Shown here in pieces: positions 36,989-45,930 of a stretch of DNA of 64,000 bases; the first letter of the stretch is position 1, and every line of letters starts with the position of its first letter. The notes beneath the pieces were generated by a model. The model did no database searches and was not told the DNA's origin. It saw only the letters and a program-made list of their open reading frames with translations. Source of the DNA: Ruania alkalisoli (GTDB taxonomy: Bacteria > Actinomycetota > Actinomycetes > Actinomycetales > Beutenbergiaceae); assembly GCF_014960965.1 (NCBI RefSeq), contig NZ_CP063169.1, positions 1,087,581-1,151,580 of the forward strand, in the 5' to 3' direction. Both the position numbers and the translations under genes were made by a program.

Positions 36989-39087
36989 GATCCGTCCTCC
37001 TGGCTGTCGATGGCCCCGATGCGGGTGGCCCGTGTGCTGGTCGTGTTGCCGGTCCGTTCGCTGGTGGCGTCGTCACGGACCAGCAGGTCGTCCGAGAGGT
37101 GAGGCGCGGGTGCCGGCACACCTGCGATCGTCGACCGGAACGCCTCGGCGTGCTCGGCCCGCGTGCCCACGACACTGCGTGCTGTCAGACTCAGCTCGCG
37201 CTCGTCGCCGGAGCCGGGCCAGCGCGACGTGACTGTGGTGGGCGCCCAGGAGACCTCGATCGGGTCCGCGCGCTCCGTCGCAATGGCACCCCGTACCTCA
37301 TCCGCATCGCCGCGCACACGCTCCCGCATCCGCAGCGTCCCCACAGCGGCGAGCGGCCCGGTCACATCCAGCCCGCCGTCGCCCGCGCGCAGAACGACCT
37401 CGAGCCGATCACCGGAGCGGACCACGCGACCACCCATACTCATCGCGGCGACGCCGATCTCGATCACCACGGAGTCTGCGACCACCTGCACCACCTCACC
37501 TGGTGGCACAGCATCCCCGTCGTGTAACGACTCCTCACCGGCGAACCACCGCGAGTCGGCCGCGTTGACCTCGAACACCGCCGACAACCGGTCGCCTGGG
37601 ATCAGCTCCCCGGCCGGCAGCATGTCCAGGTGGATATGCCGGTCTCCGCCGGGAAGCGCCAGGCCGACCGCCCACAGCACCCGATCGCGCTCCTGCACCG
37701 ACGAGAACGACCCTGCCGCGACGTCCTCGCCGTCGCGCAGCACCCGCAACCGCACTGTGCTCGACCTGCTCGACCTGCTCGACCTGCTCGATCCGGCTGC
37801 GCCACCGCAAACCCACTGCCCGAGCAGCACCCGCCGCTGCAGCCACGTATCCGACTGGTTGATCGACCCCAGCGTGAAGTTGGGCGTCAGCCATGAGGTG
37901 GCCACCTGCTCGTCCAGCGCCGAACTGCCGGCCTGCTCCCGTGCGGTGTCTGGATCGCGGAGCACCACGAGCTCGCGGTGCTGGTGGTGAGAGGGCTGCT
38001 GACGCCCCGGTTCACGCTGGTGCCGCGCTCCCGGTGCGAAATGACCCAGCAGATCCTCGGGAACCCGCGGGTGCAACAGCACCGGCCACACCAGTGGCGT
38101 GCTCACCTCAGGCAGCGTCACCTGCTCATGCCCGGGCATCGGCCCTCCGGCCGCCTCTGCCAGAGCGAGCGCCAGATAGGCCGCCAGCGCCGGAAGATGC
38201 GTGACGTCGTCGGCGTACGCGCGGGACATCGGACCGGCGATCTGGCCGATCCCCGCATTCCAGCGCACGGCGAGGTGCTCCCAGTGGCGGTGTTGCACCC
38301 GGGCCAGCAGACCGCCGTCAGGAAGCCCTAGCTCGGCCATGGCCTGCAGACCTTCTGCGGCCACCAGCCAGTAGGTGGGGCTGGCGAACTCGGCGAAGGT
38401 GCCGGTTCGGTCGATCCGGGCGGCCAACCGGCGCAGGCGGTCCGCGGCGTACGCGGTCATGTCCGCGTCCTCGAGCAGTAGCCCAGCCGCGGCCGTCACG
38501 TAGGTGCCCTTCACGGCGATATTCGTGTAGTCCAGGTGCACCTCCCGCCGGCGGATCGAGACGGCCGCATGCCCGACGGCGGAGCGCGCCGCCGCAGCCA
38601 CGTCGCCGGAGAGCCGGTCGCCGTGCCGGAGGAGCGCCATCGCCAGGGTGCGCCCGTTGAAGTCGGCCTGGTTCCAGTCCGGTGGCACCATCCGCGCCAC
38701 CGGTTCCTCGGCGAAGTACCCCCACAGGCCGTAGGTGGGCGATGTTGTGTCGGCGTCCTGCCCGGTGGCCAACGCTGTCAGTACAGCCTCGGCGTCACCG
38801 ATGCGCCCGGCCTCCAGCAGAGCGAGGGCGTAGTAGCCGCTCGGGACGTACCGGTGGGCGTGAGCATTCCCGATGCGCGTATGGATCGGGTTGGGCTCGG
38901 CCCACTCGCGCAGGAGCCCGAGCGCTGGGTCATAGGCGTGGTCTCCGTAGGCGAGCACCGCCGAGAGCAGGTGCTCGCGCAGGTTCTCGATAGGGATCGC
39001 ACGGGGAACGCCGACCGTGGTGCTCATGGGGGTGGGCGAACTCGCCTCGGCTGTGCTGCCCCCGTCTGTCCTCTGCTGATCGATCAC
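36985..39087 (-). CDS. Unrecognised 700-residue protein of the sugar-acid operon
   Basis: Start taken as GTG 39087, 8 bp after the previous stop and behind GAGGG; ATG 39027 lacks a ribosome binding site. There is no signal peptide. The N-terminal 380 residues are rich in paired helices with Trp/Tyr/His/Asp clusters (VPPDWNQADFNGRTLAMALL, YTNIAVKGTYV, FAEFASPTYW), resembling an (alpha/alpha)-toroid as in polysaccharide lyases and heparinase-like enzymes. The C-terminal half is beta-rich, with SWLTPNFTLGSINQSDTW like the beta-sheet part of such lyases. A 9-bp tandem repeat makes an SSRSSRSS stretch near residue 435. An intracellular lyase or hydrolase of oligosaccharides is plausible but not shown. 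Confidence 0.75.
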   Translation of the reverse strand: MIDQQRTDGGSTAEASSPTPMSTTVGVPRAIPIENLREHLLSAVLAYGDHAYDPALGLLREWAEPNPIHTRIGNAHAHRYVPSGYYALALLEAGRIGDAEAVLTALATGQDADTTSPTYGLWGYFAEEPVARMVPPDWNQADFNGRTLAMALLRHGDRLSGDVAAAARSAVGHAAVSIRRREVHLDYTNIAVKGTYVTAAAGLLLEDADMTAYAADRLRRLAARIDRTGTFAEFASPTYWLVAAEGLQAMAELGLPDGGLLARVQHRHWEHLAVRWNAGIGQIAGPMSRAYADDVTHLPALAAYLALALAEAAGGPMPGHEQVTLPEVSTPLVWPVLLHPRVPEDLLGHFAPGARHQREPGRQQPSHHQHRELVVLRDPDTAREQAGSSALDEQVATSWLTPNFTLGSINQSDTWLQRRVLLGQWVCGGAAGSSRSSRSSRSSTVRLRVLRDGEDVAAGSFSSVQERDRVLWAVGLALPGGDRHIHLDMLPAGELIPGDRLSAVFEVNAADSRWFAGEESLHDGDAVPPGEVVQVVADSVVIEIGVAAMSMGGRVVRSGDRLEVVLRAGDGGLDVTGPLAAVGTLRMRERVRGDADEVRGAIATERADPIEVSWAPTTVTSRWPGSGDERELSLTARSVVGTRAEHAEAFRSTIAGVPAPAPHLSDDLLVRDDATSERTGNTTSTRATRIGAIDSQEDGS
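37758..37793. repeat. In-frame 9-bp microsatellite
   Basis: TGCTCGACC is repeated nearly four times (37758-37766, 37767-37775, 37776-37784, then a one-mismatch partial copy). It encodes R-S-S repeats on the minus strand inside the 700-residue protein. Copy-number change would keep the frame. Confidence 0.85.
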
Positions 39088-39094
39088 AGTACCC

Positions 39095-40300
39095 TCACCA
39101 TTCCGCGTAGCTGCCGTCCGTGCGCTGCCACACCGGCGACCGGTGCCGTTGCGGGTCGGCAGCCGCGGCTCGAACCGCATCCTCGTCCACGGTGATACCG
39201 AGACCGGGTGCGCTCGGCCGCACCAGGGCGCCGTCGCGAAACGTGAACGAGGCCGGGTCCACGAACCGGGCCAAGGTCCCGGCACCAGGGTTGTGCAGCT
39301 CCAGGTGGCACTCCTGCACCATGACCTCCTGGACGGCGAAGCCGAGTTGGGCACACGAGGCGAAGGCCACAGGACCAGTGGCGCAGTGTGGGGCCAGAGC
39401 GACATTGCGCAACGAGGCGACGGCGGCGATCCTCATTGCCTCTGAGATGCCGAAGCAGTGCGAGAGATCCGGCTGCAGCACCCGCACACCGGAGTTGATC
39501 ACACCGGCCACCTCCCACCGGTCGTAGAGTCGCTCCCCGGTGGCGATCGGCACCGTGGTGCCTGCCGTGAGCGCACTCAGCTCACCTTGGAACTCCGGTG
39601 GCAGCGGCTCCTCCACGAACGCCGGCCGCAACGGCTCCAGCTCGGCCAGCAGCACCCGCGCGTCCGCCGCACTGACCCGGCCATGAAAGTCGATCGCGAA
39701 CGTCCGATCCGGTCCCATCACCTCGGCGAGCTGTTCCCACCGGCGCACCGTGGCATGTAGCCGCGCCGGTGTCTCGAGGAAGTCGCGCGGGCCCTCCGGT
39801 GCGGTCTTCACCATCCGGTAGCCGGCCTCGATGAGCTCCTGCGCGCGGCCGGCCAGGGCGGCATCGTCGGCCCCATTCGCGGGCGCGTACAACGGCAACA
39901 CCTCGCGCACCGGACCGCCGAGCAGCACGTGCACCGGCACCCCCAGGGCCTTGCCGAGCACGTCCCACAGCGCCTGGTCCAGGCCGGCGACCGCCGAGCC
40001 CAGGATCGGTCCGCCGCGGTAGAAGCCCGACTTGTGCATCCGCTGCCACAGCCGCCCGATCTGCACCGGTTCGCCGATCAGCAGGTCAGCCAGCTCACGT
40101 ACGGCCGCTTCGACAGTCTCGGCCCGGGACTCCAGGATCGGCTCGCCCCAGCCGGCGATCCCGGCGTCGGAGCTGACTTTGACGAGCAGGAACCGGTCCG
40201 AGACCCGGAAGGTCTCGACCGCCGTGATGCGGAGATCGGCCTCGCCCATCCGCGCTGCTGTGGCGGGATCAGCGGCTGGCATGGAGTACCCGGTGCTCAT
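39095..40300 (-). CDS. Enolase-superfamily sugar-acid dehydratase (galactonate-dehydratase-like)
   Basis: 401 residues from ATG 40300, overlapping the upstream dehydratase stop (ATGA). Mandelate-racemase/muconate-lactonizing N-terminal lid (ITAVETFRVSDRFLLVKV, GWGEP) and C-terminal barrel: FAIDFHGRVS (metal Asp), VEEPLPPE (metal Glu), ATGERLYDRW (metal Glu) and LAPHCATGPVAFAS (catalytic His region), matching GalD-type galactonate dehydratases. It would convert an aldonate to a 2-keto-3-deoxy-aldonate. Together with the ManD-like enzyme just upstream, the operon holds two dehydratases of different specificity. The exact substrate is uncertain. Confidence 0.85.
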   Translation of the reverse strand: MSTGYSMPAADPATAARMGEADLRITAVETFRVSDRFLLVKVSSDAGIAGWGEPILESRAETVEAAVRELADLLIGEPVQIGRLWQRMHKSGFYRGGPILGSAVAGLDQALWDVLGKALGVPVHVLLGGPVREVLPLYAPANGADDAALAGRAQELIEAGYRMVKTAPEGPRDFLETPARLHATVRRWEQLAEVMGPDRTFAIDFHGRVSAADARVLLAELEPLRPAFVEEPLPPEFQGELSALTAGTTVPIATGERLYDRWEVAGVINSGVRVLQPDLSHCFGISEAMRIAAVASLRNVALAPHCATGPVAFASCAQLGFAVQEVMVQECHLELHNPGAGTLARFVDPASFTFRDGALVRPSAPGLGITVDEDAVRAAAADPQRHRSPVWQRTDGSYAEW

Positions 40301-41571
40301 GGCGCGAACAGTGCCCCGTCGGTCCCGCGTACCCCGAGCGCCCATTCATCGTGGCGGGAGAGGACAGGAGGGAAGGCGGCGGCAGCCTTCTCGTCGATGT
40401 CGATACCCCATCCCGGCGCCTCGTTCGGTCGCAGGTAGCCGTCCTCCACTCGTGGGGTTCCGGGGAAGATCTCGTGCACCGCCTCGGGGTAGACATGGCA
40501 CTCTTGAATTCCGAATGCCGGGCTCGTCACGTCGATCGCCACATTCGCCGCGGCACCGATCGGGGAAACGTCGGCGGGGGAGTGCCAGGCGGTCTGCACC
40601 CCGTGCATCTCGGCGAGTGTGGCGAGCTTGCGGGCGGCCGTGAACCCGCCGATGGCGCTGATGTGGCAGCGGATCAGATCCACCCCGCCACCGGTCACCA
40701 GACGCGCCGCCTCAGTGAGCGACGTGCACAGCTCCCCGACGGCGATCGGCACCGGTGAGGCGGCGCGCACCTCGGGCAGATGGTCGAAGTACTCCGGGGC
40801 GAGGACGTCCTCGAGGAAGAACAACCGGTATGGCTCCAGCGAGCGGGCCAGGATGACGGCCTGCTTCGGCGTCAGCCGGGAGTGGACGTCGTGCAGCAGG
40901 TTCACGTCCTCGCCCAGTTCGGCCCGGGCGCGGGCGAACAGCTCCGGGGTGCGGGCGAGATAGTCGGTCACCGACCAGCCGTCCGGGTTGGCCGCTCCCG
41001 GGTAGCCGCCTGCGACGCCGGGTGCGCCGTAGGTTCCGATGCCACGCTGACCCACCTGGAGGCGCACATGCTGCCAGCCGGCGCCCATGAACTCGCGGGC
41101 TTTGGCCAGTGTTTCCTCGATCGTGGCGCCGGAGGCGTGCGTGTAGGTGGGCACGGCGGTGCGGACCCGGCCGCCGAGCAGCCGGTAGACCGGCATCCCG
41201 GCCTGTTTGCCGAGGATGTCCCACAGGGCCATATCGATCCCGGAGAGGGCGTTGTTCGCCACGGGTCCGTTTCGCCAGTACGCACTCAGGTGTGCCGAGC
41301 GGCCGATGTCTTCGATATCGCCCGGATCGCGACCCATCAGCAGACGAGCCAGGTGTTGCTCGACGTACTCCACGACGGCGGCGTACCGCTGGGTGAAGGT
41401 GGCGCAGCCGAGCCCGTACAGACCGGGTTCAGTGGTGTCCACCCGTACCACCACGACCGGCATCCCCTCCGGTGCGGTGACGATGCAGCGCACCCCGGCG
41501 ATGCGGACGTCGCCGGAGGACTGCCAGGGGGGCAGGACGGTCGGGAAGGCAGGGGCAGGGCTGTCAGGCAT
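40297..41571 (-). CDS. Mannonate-dehydratase-type enolase superfamily protein (ManD/RspA-like)
   Basis: 424 residues. The N-terminal capping domain (VRCIVTAPEGMPVVVVRVDT, GLYGLGCATFTQR) and barrel match the ManD group: NALSGIDMALWDILGKQAGMPVY, LLHDVHSRLTP (metal Asp), FFLEDVLAPE (metal Glu), VGELCTS (metal Glu) and TAWHSPADVSPIG, AFGIQE. ManD-like enzymes dehydrate D-mannonate or D-gluconate to 2-keto-3-deoxy-D-gluconate, the step after uronate reduction; several members have low activity, so the annotation is by subgroup only. It sits 8 bp downstream of the SDR gene and overlaps the galactonate-dehydratase-like gene. Confidence 0.87.
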   Translation of the reverse strand: MPDSPAPAFPTVLPPWQSSGDVRIAGVRCIVTAPEGMPVVVVRVDTTEPGLYGLGCATFTQRYAAVVEYVEQHLARLLMGRDPGDIEDIGRSAHLSAYWRNGPVANNALSGIDMALWDILGKQAGMPVYRLLGGRVRTAVPTYTHASGATIEETLAKAREFMGAGWQHVRLQVGQRGIGTYGAPGVAGGYPGAANPDGWSVTDYLARTPELFARARAELGEDVNLLHDVHSRLTPKQAVILARSLEPYRLFFLEDVLAPEYFDHLPEVRAASPVPIAVGELCTSLTEAARLVTGGGVDLIRCHISAIGGFTAARKLATLAEMHGVQTAWHSPADVSPIGAAANVAIDVTSPAFGIQECHVYPEAVHEIFPGTPRVEDGYLRPNEAPGWGIDIDEKAAAAFPPVLSRHDEWALGVRGTDGALFAP

Positions 41572-41579
41572 TTGTATCC

Positions 41580-42536
41580 TCAGCAGTTCAGGGGGGTTGC
41601 GATCGGGTCAGGAAGAAGCCGCAGGTCCGGGGGTAGCAGGTGCTGGGGCGCGAATCCGAACAGTTCGGTCGGGGCCGTCAGGTCCACCGGTGCGGTCCGG
41701 CCAAGGAACTTCCGACGGCGTTCCACCCCTGGCCAGTACCGGTTGAGCAGGTCTTCGGTGGGGTAGGGGGCGCTGGTCTGGGGCGCAGCCACGTGCACCA
41801 CGTGCGCGCCGTGGACGCGAGGTGAGAGGGCGTCCGCCATCGCCGCCGCGGCGTCCCGCGTTTCCAGATAGAGCCACAGGTCCGGGGCTCCCGCGGAGGG
41901 GTCCCGGGCGATTCGGCTCGCATCGGCGAGGAGCCGGTCGTCCAGCTCGGGGACCTCACCGAGCCCACCCACCAGTGGCAGGCGTAGGCAGACGACGTCG
42001 AAGCCGTGCCGTCGTGCCAGGGCAGCGGCGGTGGCCTCGTCCACCCACTTGGAGTGGGAATAGCTGTCGGCGGCGATCGTCGGTGCGTCGGAGTCCAGCG
42101 GCAGATAGGCGGGAGCGGCCGCCGGATCGGCGCTGAACCGGATTCCCAGGGCGTTGATGCTGCTCGCGATCGAGATCCTGCGCACCCCGGCCTGGCCGGC
42201 CAGGTCCAGCACGGTGTAGGTGGCACGGGTGTTCATCCCGAACACCTCAGGCCCGCTCGCCAGGGACGGCGCCGGGATCGCCGCGAGGTGGATCACCGCG
42301 TCCACCCCGGTGAGACTGTCAGCGACGGGGGCCGGGTCAGTGGCGTCGCCGACCACCACGCGATCGGCGCCGAGATCGCCGAGATCGCCGGGATCGGTCA
42401 GTGTCAGCGCTGTCGATCGGATCCCGCAGGCGCGCAGGTGCCGGAGCACGGCGCGGCCGATCAGGCCCGCCGCACCCGTGACCAGGGCGTGCCGAGGCGG
42501 CGAGGCATGGGCCGCCGTCGGCGGATTCGTACTCAT
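41580..42536 (-). CDS. NAD-dependent epimerase/dehydratase (extended SDR), possible uronate or aldose dehydrogenase
   Basis: 318 residues. Rossmann motif VTGAAGLIG near 19-27, then DAVIHLAAIPAP, SIASSINALG (catalytic Ser) and YSHSKWVDE (Tyr-x3-Lys). The layout resembles bacterial uronate dehydrogenases and UDP-sugar epimerases. In this operon, next to sugar-acid dehydratases, an oxidation of a uronate or aldose to the aldonate or aldarate level would make sense, but that is inferred from context. It overlaps the second permease gene by 4 bp. Confidence 0.82.
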   Translation of the reverse strand: MSTNPPTAAHASPPRHALVTGAAGLIGRAVLRHLRACGIRSTALTLTDPGDLGDLGADRVVVGDATDPAPVADSLTGVDAVIHLAAIPAPSLASGPEVFGMNTRATYTVLDLAGQAGVRRISIASSINALGIRFSADPAAAPAYLPLDSDAPTIAADSYSHSKWVDEATAAALARRHGFDVVCLRLPLVGGLGEVPELDDRLLADASRIARDPSAGAPDLWLYLETRDAAAAMADALSPRVHGAHVVHVAAPQTSAPYPTEDLLNRYWPGVERRRKFLGRTAPVDLTAPTELFGFAPQHLLPPDLRLLPDPIATPLNC

Positions 42537-43462
42537 CCCTTGAGCGCTCCTGCCTGGCCGGCGCCGCGCAGGAACTGCTTCTGGAACAGCAGGAACAGGG
42601 CCACCGGGATGATCACGGAGATGAACATTCCGGCCATCATCAACGAGGTCTCAGCGGTCTCCTGCAACCGGGGCAGAGCCACCGAGAGGGGCTGCTTGTC
42701 CGCGTCCGGTAGCACCAGCAGCGGCCAGAGGAACTCCTTCCACGCCTGCACGATCGTCAGTAGCGAGACCACCCCGATGATCGGAGTCGACATCGGCAGC
42801 ACCAGGAATGCGAAGATCCGGAACGGTCCGGCGCCGTCGATCTTCGCTGCCTCGAACAATTCATGGGGGAGGGCGTCGAACATCCGGCGCATGATCAGTA
42901 CGTTGAAGGCGTTTGCTGCCGAAGGCAGCCACACGGCCCAGAAAGTGTTCAACAGGTTCACCCCGACCAATGGCACATCCAGCACGGTCAGGTACAACGA
43001 GACGAGGCTGATCACACCCGGGATGAACAAGGTGGCCAGCACCAGTGCGGAGACGACCTTGCCGTAGCGAGGCCTGAGCACGCTGAGCGCGTAGCCGCCG
43101 GTGGTGGCGACCAGTAGCCCGAAGAACCAGGATCCGACGGCGATCCACACCGTATTGCCCAGGTACTTGCCGAACTCGATGCGGGTCCATGCGTCGTACA
43201 GGTTGCCCCACTGGATGCCGCTGGGCCACAGCCCGAACGGGTCGCGCAGGATGTCCTGTGTGCTCGAGACAGCCGACTTGAACAGCCACAGCAGGGGGCC
43301 GGCCGAGATCAGCACGAGCGTGCCCACCACCAGGATGGACAGGAGAGTCAACCCGACTCGCACACCGGGTTGCTTGCGGTCGTGTACCGAGAGGATCGAG
43401 CGCTCGGAGGCGAATGCGGCGGCATCGGCGCGTCGGCGCGCCCGGAAACTGGTGGCGGTCAT
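42533..43462 (-). CDS. Carbohydrate ABC transporter permease (MalG type)
   Basis: 309 residues from ATG 43462, overlapping the MalF-type gene stop by 4 bp. Six membrane segments; the binding-protein-dependent permease EAA loop is seen as ELFEAAKIDGAGPFRIF followed by LVLPMSTPIIG, which docks with the ATPase. The CUT1 family imports oligosaccharides. No ATPase gene is in the operon; actinobacterial CUT1 systems commonly share an MsiK-type ATPase encoded elsewhere. Confidence 0.93.
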   Translation of the reverse strand: MTATSFRARRRADAAAFASERSILSVHDRKQPGVRVGLTLLSILVVGTLVLISAGPLLWLFKSAVSSTQDILRDPFGLWPSGIQWGNLYDAWTRIEFGKYLGNTVWIAVGSWFFGLLVATTGGYALSVLRPRYGKVVSALVLATLFIPGVISLVSLYLTVLDVPLVGVNLLNTFWAVWLPSAANAFNVLIMRRMFDALPHELFEAAKIDGAGPFRIFAFLVLPMSTPIIGVVSLLTIVQAWKEFLWPLLVLPDADKQPLSVALPRLQETAETSLMMAGMFISVIIPVALFLLFQKQFLRGAGQAGALKG

Positions 43463-44460
43463 GTCTGGCTCCAACGCCGGGTGGCCCACAGATACAGGGC
43501 GGAGAGCAGGGAGAGAGCCAGGGCGAGGAGCAGGCTGAGCGCGGTGGCCTTGCCGTAGTCACCCTGGATGAAGGCGTAGCGGTAGATCAGCATCAGCACC
43601 GAGACGCTGCGGTTGGCAGGCCCGCCGCCGGTCATGATGTAGGGCTCGGCGAAGATCTGGAACACCCCGATCAGCTGCAGCAGCAACATGATGAGCATGA
43701 CGCCGCGCATCTGCGGGAGGGTGATGTGCCAGAAGCGCCGCCAGATCTTCGCGCCGTCCATCTCGGCTGCCTCGTACAGCTCGGTCTGCACCGAGCGCAG
43801 TGCAGCCAGGTAGATGATCGTGGTGCCACCGAACCCCGCCCAGGTGGCCTGGACGATGATCGCCGGGATCACGAGGTCAACGTCGTTGATCCAGCCGAGT
43901 GGTCCTGCACCGAACCAGCCGAGCACCTGGTTGAACAGGCCGTTCGCATCGGGTGCGTAGAACTGCTTCCACAGCAGCACGGCCACCACCGGGGGGATGA
44001 TCACCGGCAGGTAGACCAGGACGCTGGCCACCGGCCGGGACCGGCGCAGCTCGCCGATGAAGATCGCCAGCAGGATCGGGACCGGGAATCCGATCAGCAC
44101 CGAGACCAACGTGTACTGCGTGGTGTTCCAGACGGCGGTGGCCAGCAGTGGATCGTTGAAGACGTTGATGAAGTTGGTCCAGCCGATCCACTCGGCGGCT
44201 CCGACGAAGTTGGTGCGTTGCAGGCTCATCATGACCGAGCGCAGGATCGGCCACCACGAGAAGAATCCGAACGCGATGAGCAGCGGGAGCATGAACACCA
44301 GCGTGCTGAGCCCGCCACGGCGCACCCAGGTGATCGGGGTGCGCGAGCGCGGGCGAGTCAGCCCGCGGGTGCCGGACATCCCGCGAGGTGAAGCGGCGCC
44401 GTCGGGGGTGGTCGTGGCGGAACGCCCGCGTGAAGTGGCGTGGGCCGTCAGGTCGGACAT
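43459..44460 (-). CDS. Carbohydrate ABC transporter permease (MalF type)
   Basis: 333 residues from ATG 44460. A 45-residue cytoplasmic Thr/Arg/Ser-rich head precedes six membrane segments. The EAA loop is ELYEAAEMDGAKIWRRF followed by HITLPQMRGV. The periplasmic loop FYAPDANGLFNQVLGWFG is typical of CUT1 MalF-like partners. It pairs with the downstream MalG-type permease and the upstream binding protein, from which it is separated by a 15-bp stem hairpin that may lower permease synthesis relative to the binding protein. Confidence 0.93.
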   Translation of the reverse strand: MSDLTAHATSRGRSATTTPDGAASPRGMSGTRGLTRPRSRTPITWVRRGGLSTLVFMLPLLIAFGFFSWWPILRSVMMSLQRTNFVGAAEWIGWTNFINVFNDPLLATAVWNTTQYTLVSVLIGFPVPILLAIFIGELRRSRPVASVLVYLPVIIPPVVAVLLWKQFYAPDANGLFNQVLGWFGAGPLGWINDVDLVIPAIIVQATWAGFGGTTIIYLAALRSVQTELYEAAEMDGAKIWRRFWHITLPQMRGVMLIMLLLQLIGVFQIFAEPYIMTGGGPANRSVSVLMLIYRYAFIQGDYGKATALSLLLALALSLLSALYLWATRRWSQT

Positions 44461-44491
44461 GAGGGGAACCTTCTCGTCAATGAGGGGCAAC

Positions 44492-44526
44492 GGTGGAGGC
44501 TGGGCGTGCTGCGCCCAGCCTCCACC
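44492..44526 (-). terminator. Intra-operon hairpin between binding protein and permease genes
   Basis: A perfect 15-bp GC-rich stem, GGTGGAGGCTGGGCG (44492-44506) and its complement at 44512-44526, with a 5-nt loop. No U-tract follows, so partial termination or stabilisation of the upstream mRNA segment is likely, giving more binding protein than permease. Confidence 0.8.
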
Positions 44527-44532
44527 CGGCGA

Positions 44533-45930
44533 TCAGCCGGCGTCGATCTGCTGCTGGACGCTGGTCTGCGCCTCCGAGAGCAAGGTGTCGATATCCGCAT
44601 CCTCCTCGGTGAGCACAGCCTGCACGACGGCGTCGAGGGTGGCGTACAGCTCCTGCGCCTTGACCGGGGGTTCCGGTACCAGCGGGATGTCGGCGATCGT
44701 GGAGGTGTAGGGCTCGAACTGCTCGACCGGCGCGTTGATGTACTCGGCGATCCACTCGGTGTACTGCTCCTCCACGTCACCACCGAGCACGGGCAGCAGC
44801 GGCGGGTAGACGGGGAGGTCGTCGGCAGCGCGGCTGGAGGCGAACTCCACAGCGGCGTCCTCGTTCAGGTAGCGCTGGAACTTCACGAACTCGATCCACT
44901 CCAGCGCTGCCGCAGCCTCCTCGGGAGTGGCATTCGGGCTGACCATGGCGATGGCTCCTCCGGCGAGCGTGCCGAGCGCATCCTCGGACTGTGGCAGTCC
45001 GGCCACACCGAAGTCCTCGGGTGCCAGCCCGCGGTTGACCACCAGGTTGCCGTAGGAGTCGGCACCGTTGACCGTCATTGCCAGCTGACCGGCACCGAGG
45101 TCGTTCATGATGTCGTCCTGGTTCATGAGGAAGTTGGCCCCCATGGACTCGTCTTCCCAGCGCAGGGTGCGGTAGAACTCCAGCGCTTCGGCGGTGGCGC
45201 CGGTGTCGGCGAAGATCGCGGTGGCGTTGCCGTCACTGTCCACCTCCTCCATCCCCCCGCCGAATGCGTAGGAGAGAGTGGAGAGGGTCCACCCACCGGT
45301 GTTGTCGGTGGTCATGGTGGCGAAGCCCGTGGCGTCGGTGTTCTCGGTGATCTGCTGTGCAGCGTCTCGGACCTCCTCCCACGTGGTCGGCGGGCTGTCC
45401 GGGTCGAGCCCGGCCTCGGCGAACAGCCCGCGGTGATAGACCAATCCCATCGTGTAGGCCTGGTAGGGCACGCCGTAGATGTTGCCATCGGAGTCCTGCA
45501 CGGTGGCCAGAATCGAGGGGTCGAGCTGGGAGAGTGCCTCACTGCCTGCCACGAGGTCGGTGAGGTCGTAGACCTGGCCCCTGCCGATGAGGGCCTGGAT
45601 CTCGGTGAACGGGATCTCCAACGTGGTCGGTAGCGTGCCGCCCTGCAGCATCGGGATAAAGGTGTCGGAGGACCAGGTGGTCTCCTCCGGCTCGACCGTG
45701 ATATTCGGATGGTCGGCCTCGAACTCCTCGACCATGGCGAGCAGGTTCTCGCGAGACTCGGGGTTTTCGGTCGGAGCCAGGTTGCCGACCGTGATGGTGA
45801 CCGGCGCGTCGGTGTCGACGTCGGCGGGGTCGCCCTCGCTTTCCGGATCGGTGCCGGCGCAGGCGCCGAGCGCCAGCGCCATGGTGGTGCCCAGTGCCGC
45901 GGTGGCGACACAGCGTCGGGACAGCCTCAT
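44533..45930 (-). CDS. ABC transporter sugar-binding lipoprotein (CUT1)
   Basis: 465 residues. The signal peptide ends in lipobox LALGAC (Cys24), so the mature protein is tethered outside the membrane. Solute-binding-protein family 1 features: VTITVGNLAPTENPESRENL, FEADHPNITVE, then MLQGGTLPTTLEI, NIYGVPYQAYTMGLVYHRGLFAEAGLDPDSPP and DIMNDLGAGQLAMTVNG. It is the first gene of the operon; a LacI-type operator lies 107 bp upstream of its start. The ligand is probably an oligosaccharide, given the catabolic genes behind it. Confidence 0.93.
   Translation of the reverse strand: MRLSRRCVATAALGTTMALALGACAGTDPESEGDPADVDTDAPVTITVGNLAPTENPESRENLLAMVEEFEADHPNITVEPEETTWSSDTFIPMLQGGTLPTTLEIPFTEIQALIGRGQVYDLTDLVAGSEALSQLDPSILATVQDSDGNIYGVPYQAYTMGLVYHRGLFAEAGLDPDSPPTTWEEVRDAAQQITENTDATGFATMTTDNTGGWTLSTLSYAFGGGMEEVDSDGNATAIFADTGATAEALEFYRTLRWEDESMGANFLMNQDDIMNDLGAGQLAMTVNGADSYGNLVVNRGLAPEDFGVAGLPQSEDALGTLAGGAIAMVSPNATPEEAAAALEWIEFVKFQRYLNEDAAVEFASSRAADDLPVYPPLLPVLGGDVEEQYTEWIAEYINAPVEQFEPYTSTIADIPLVPEPPVKAQELYATLDAVVQAVLTEEDADIDTLLSEAQTSVQQQIDAG

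Noticed and set aside
40297-41571. Call as a true mannonate dehydratase gene (manD symbol)
   Set aside because: Subgroup members differ widely in activity; the sequence supports the subgroup but not the specific reaction.
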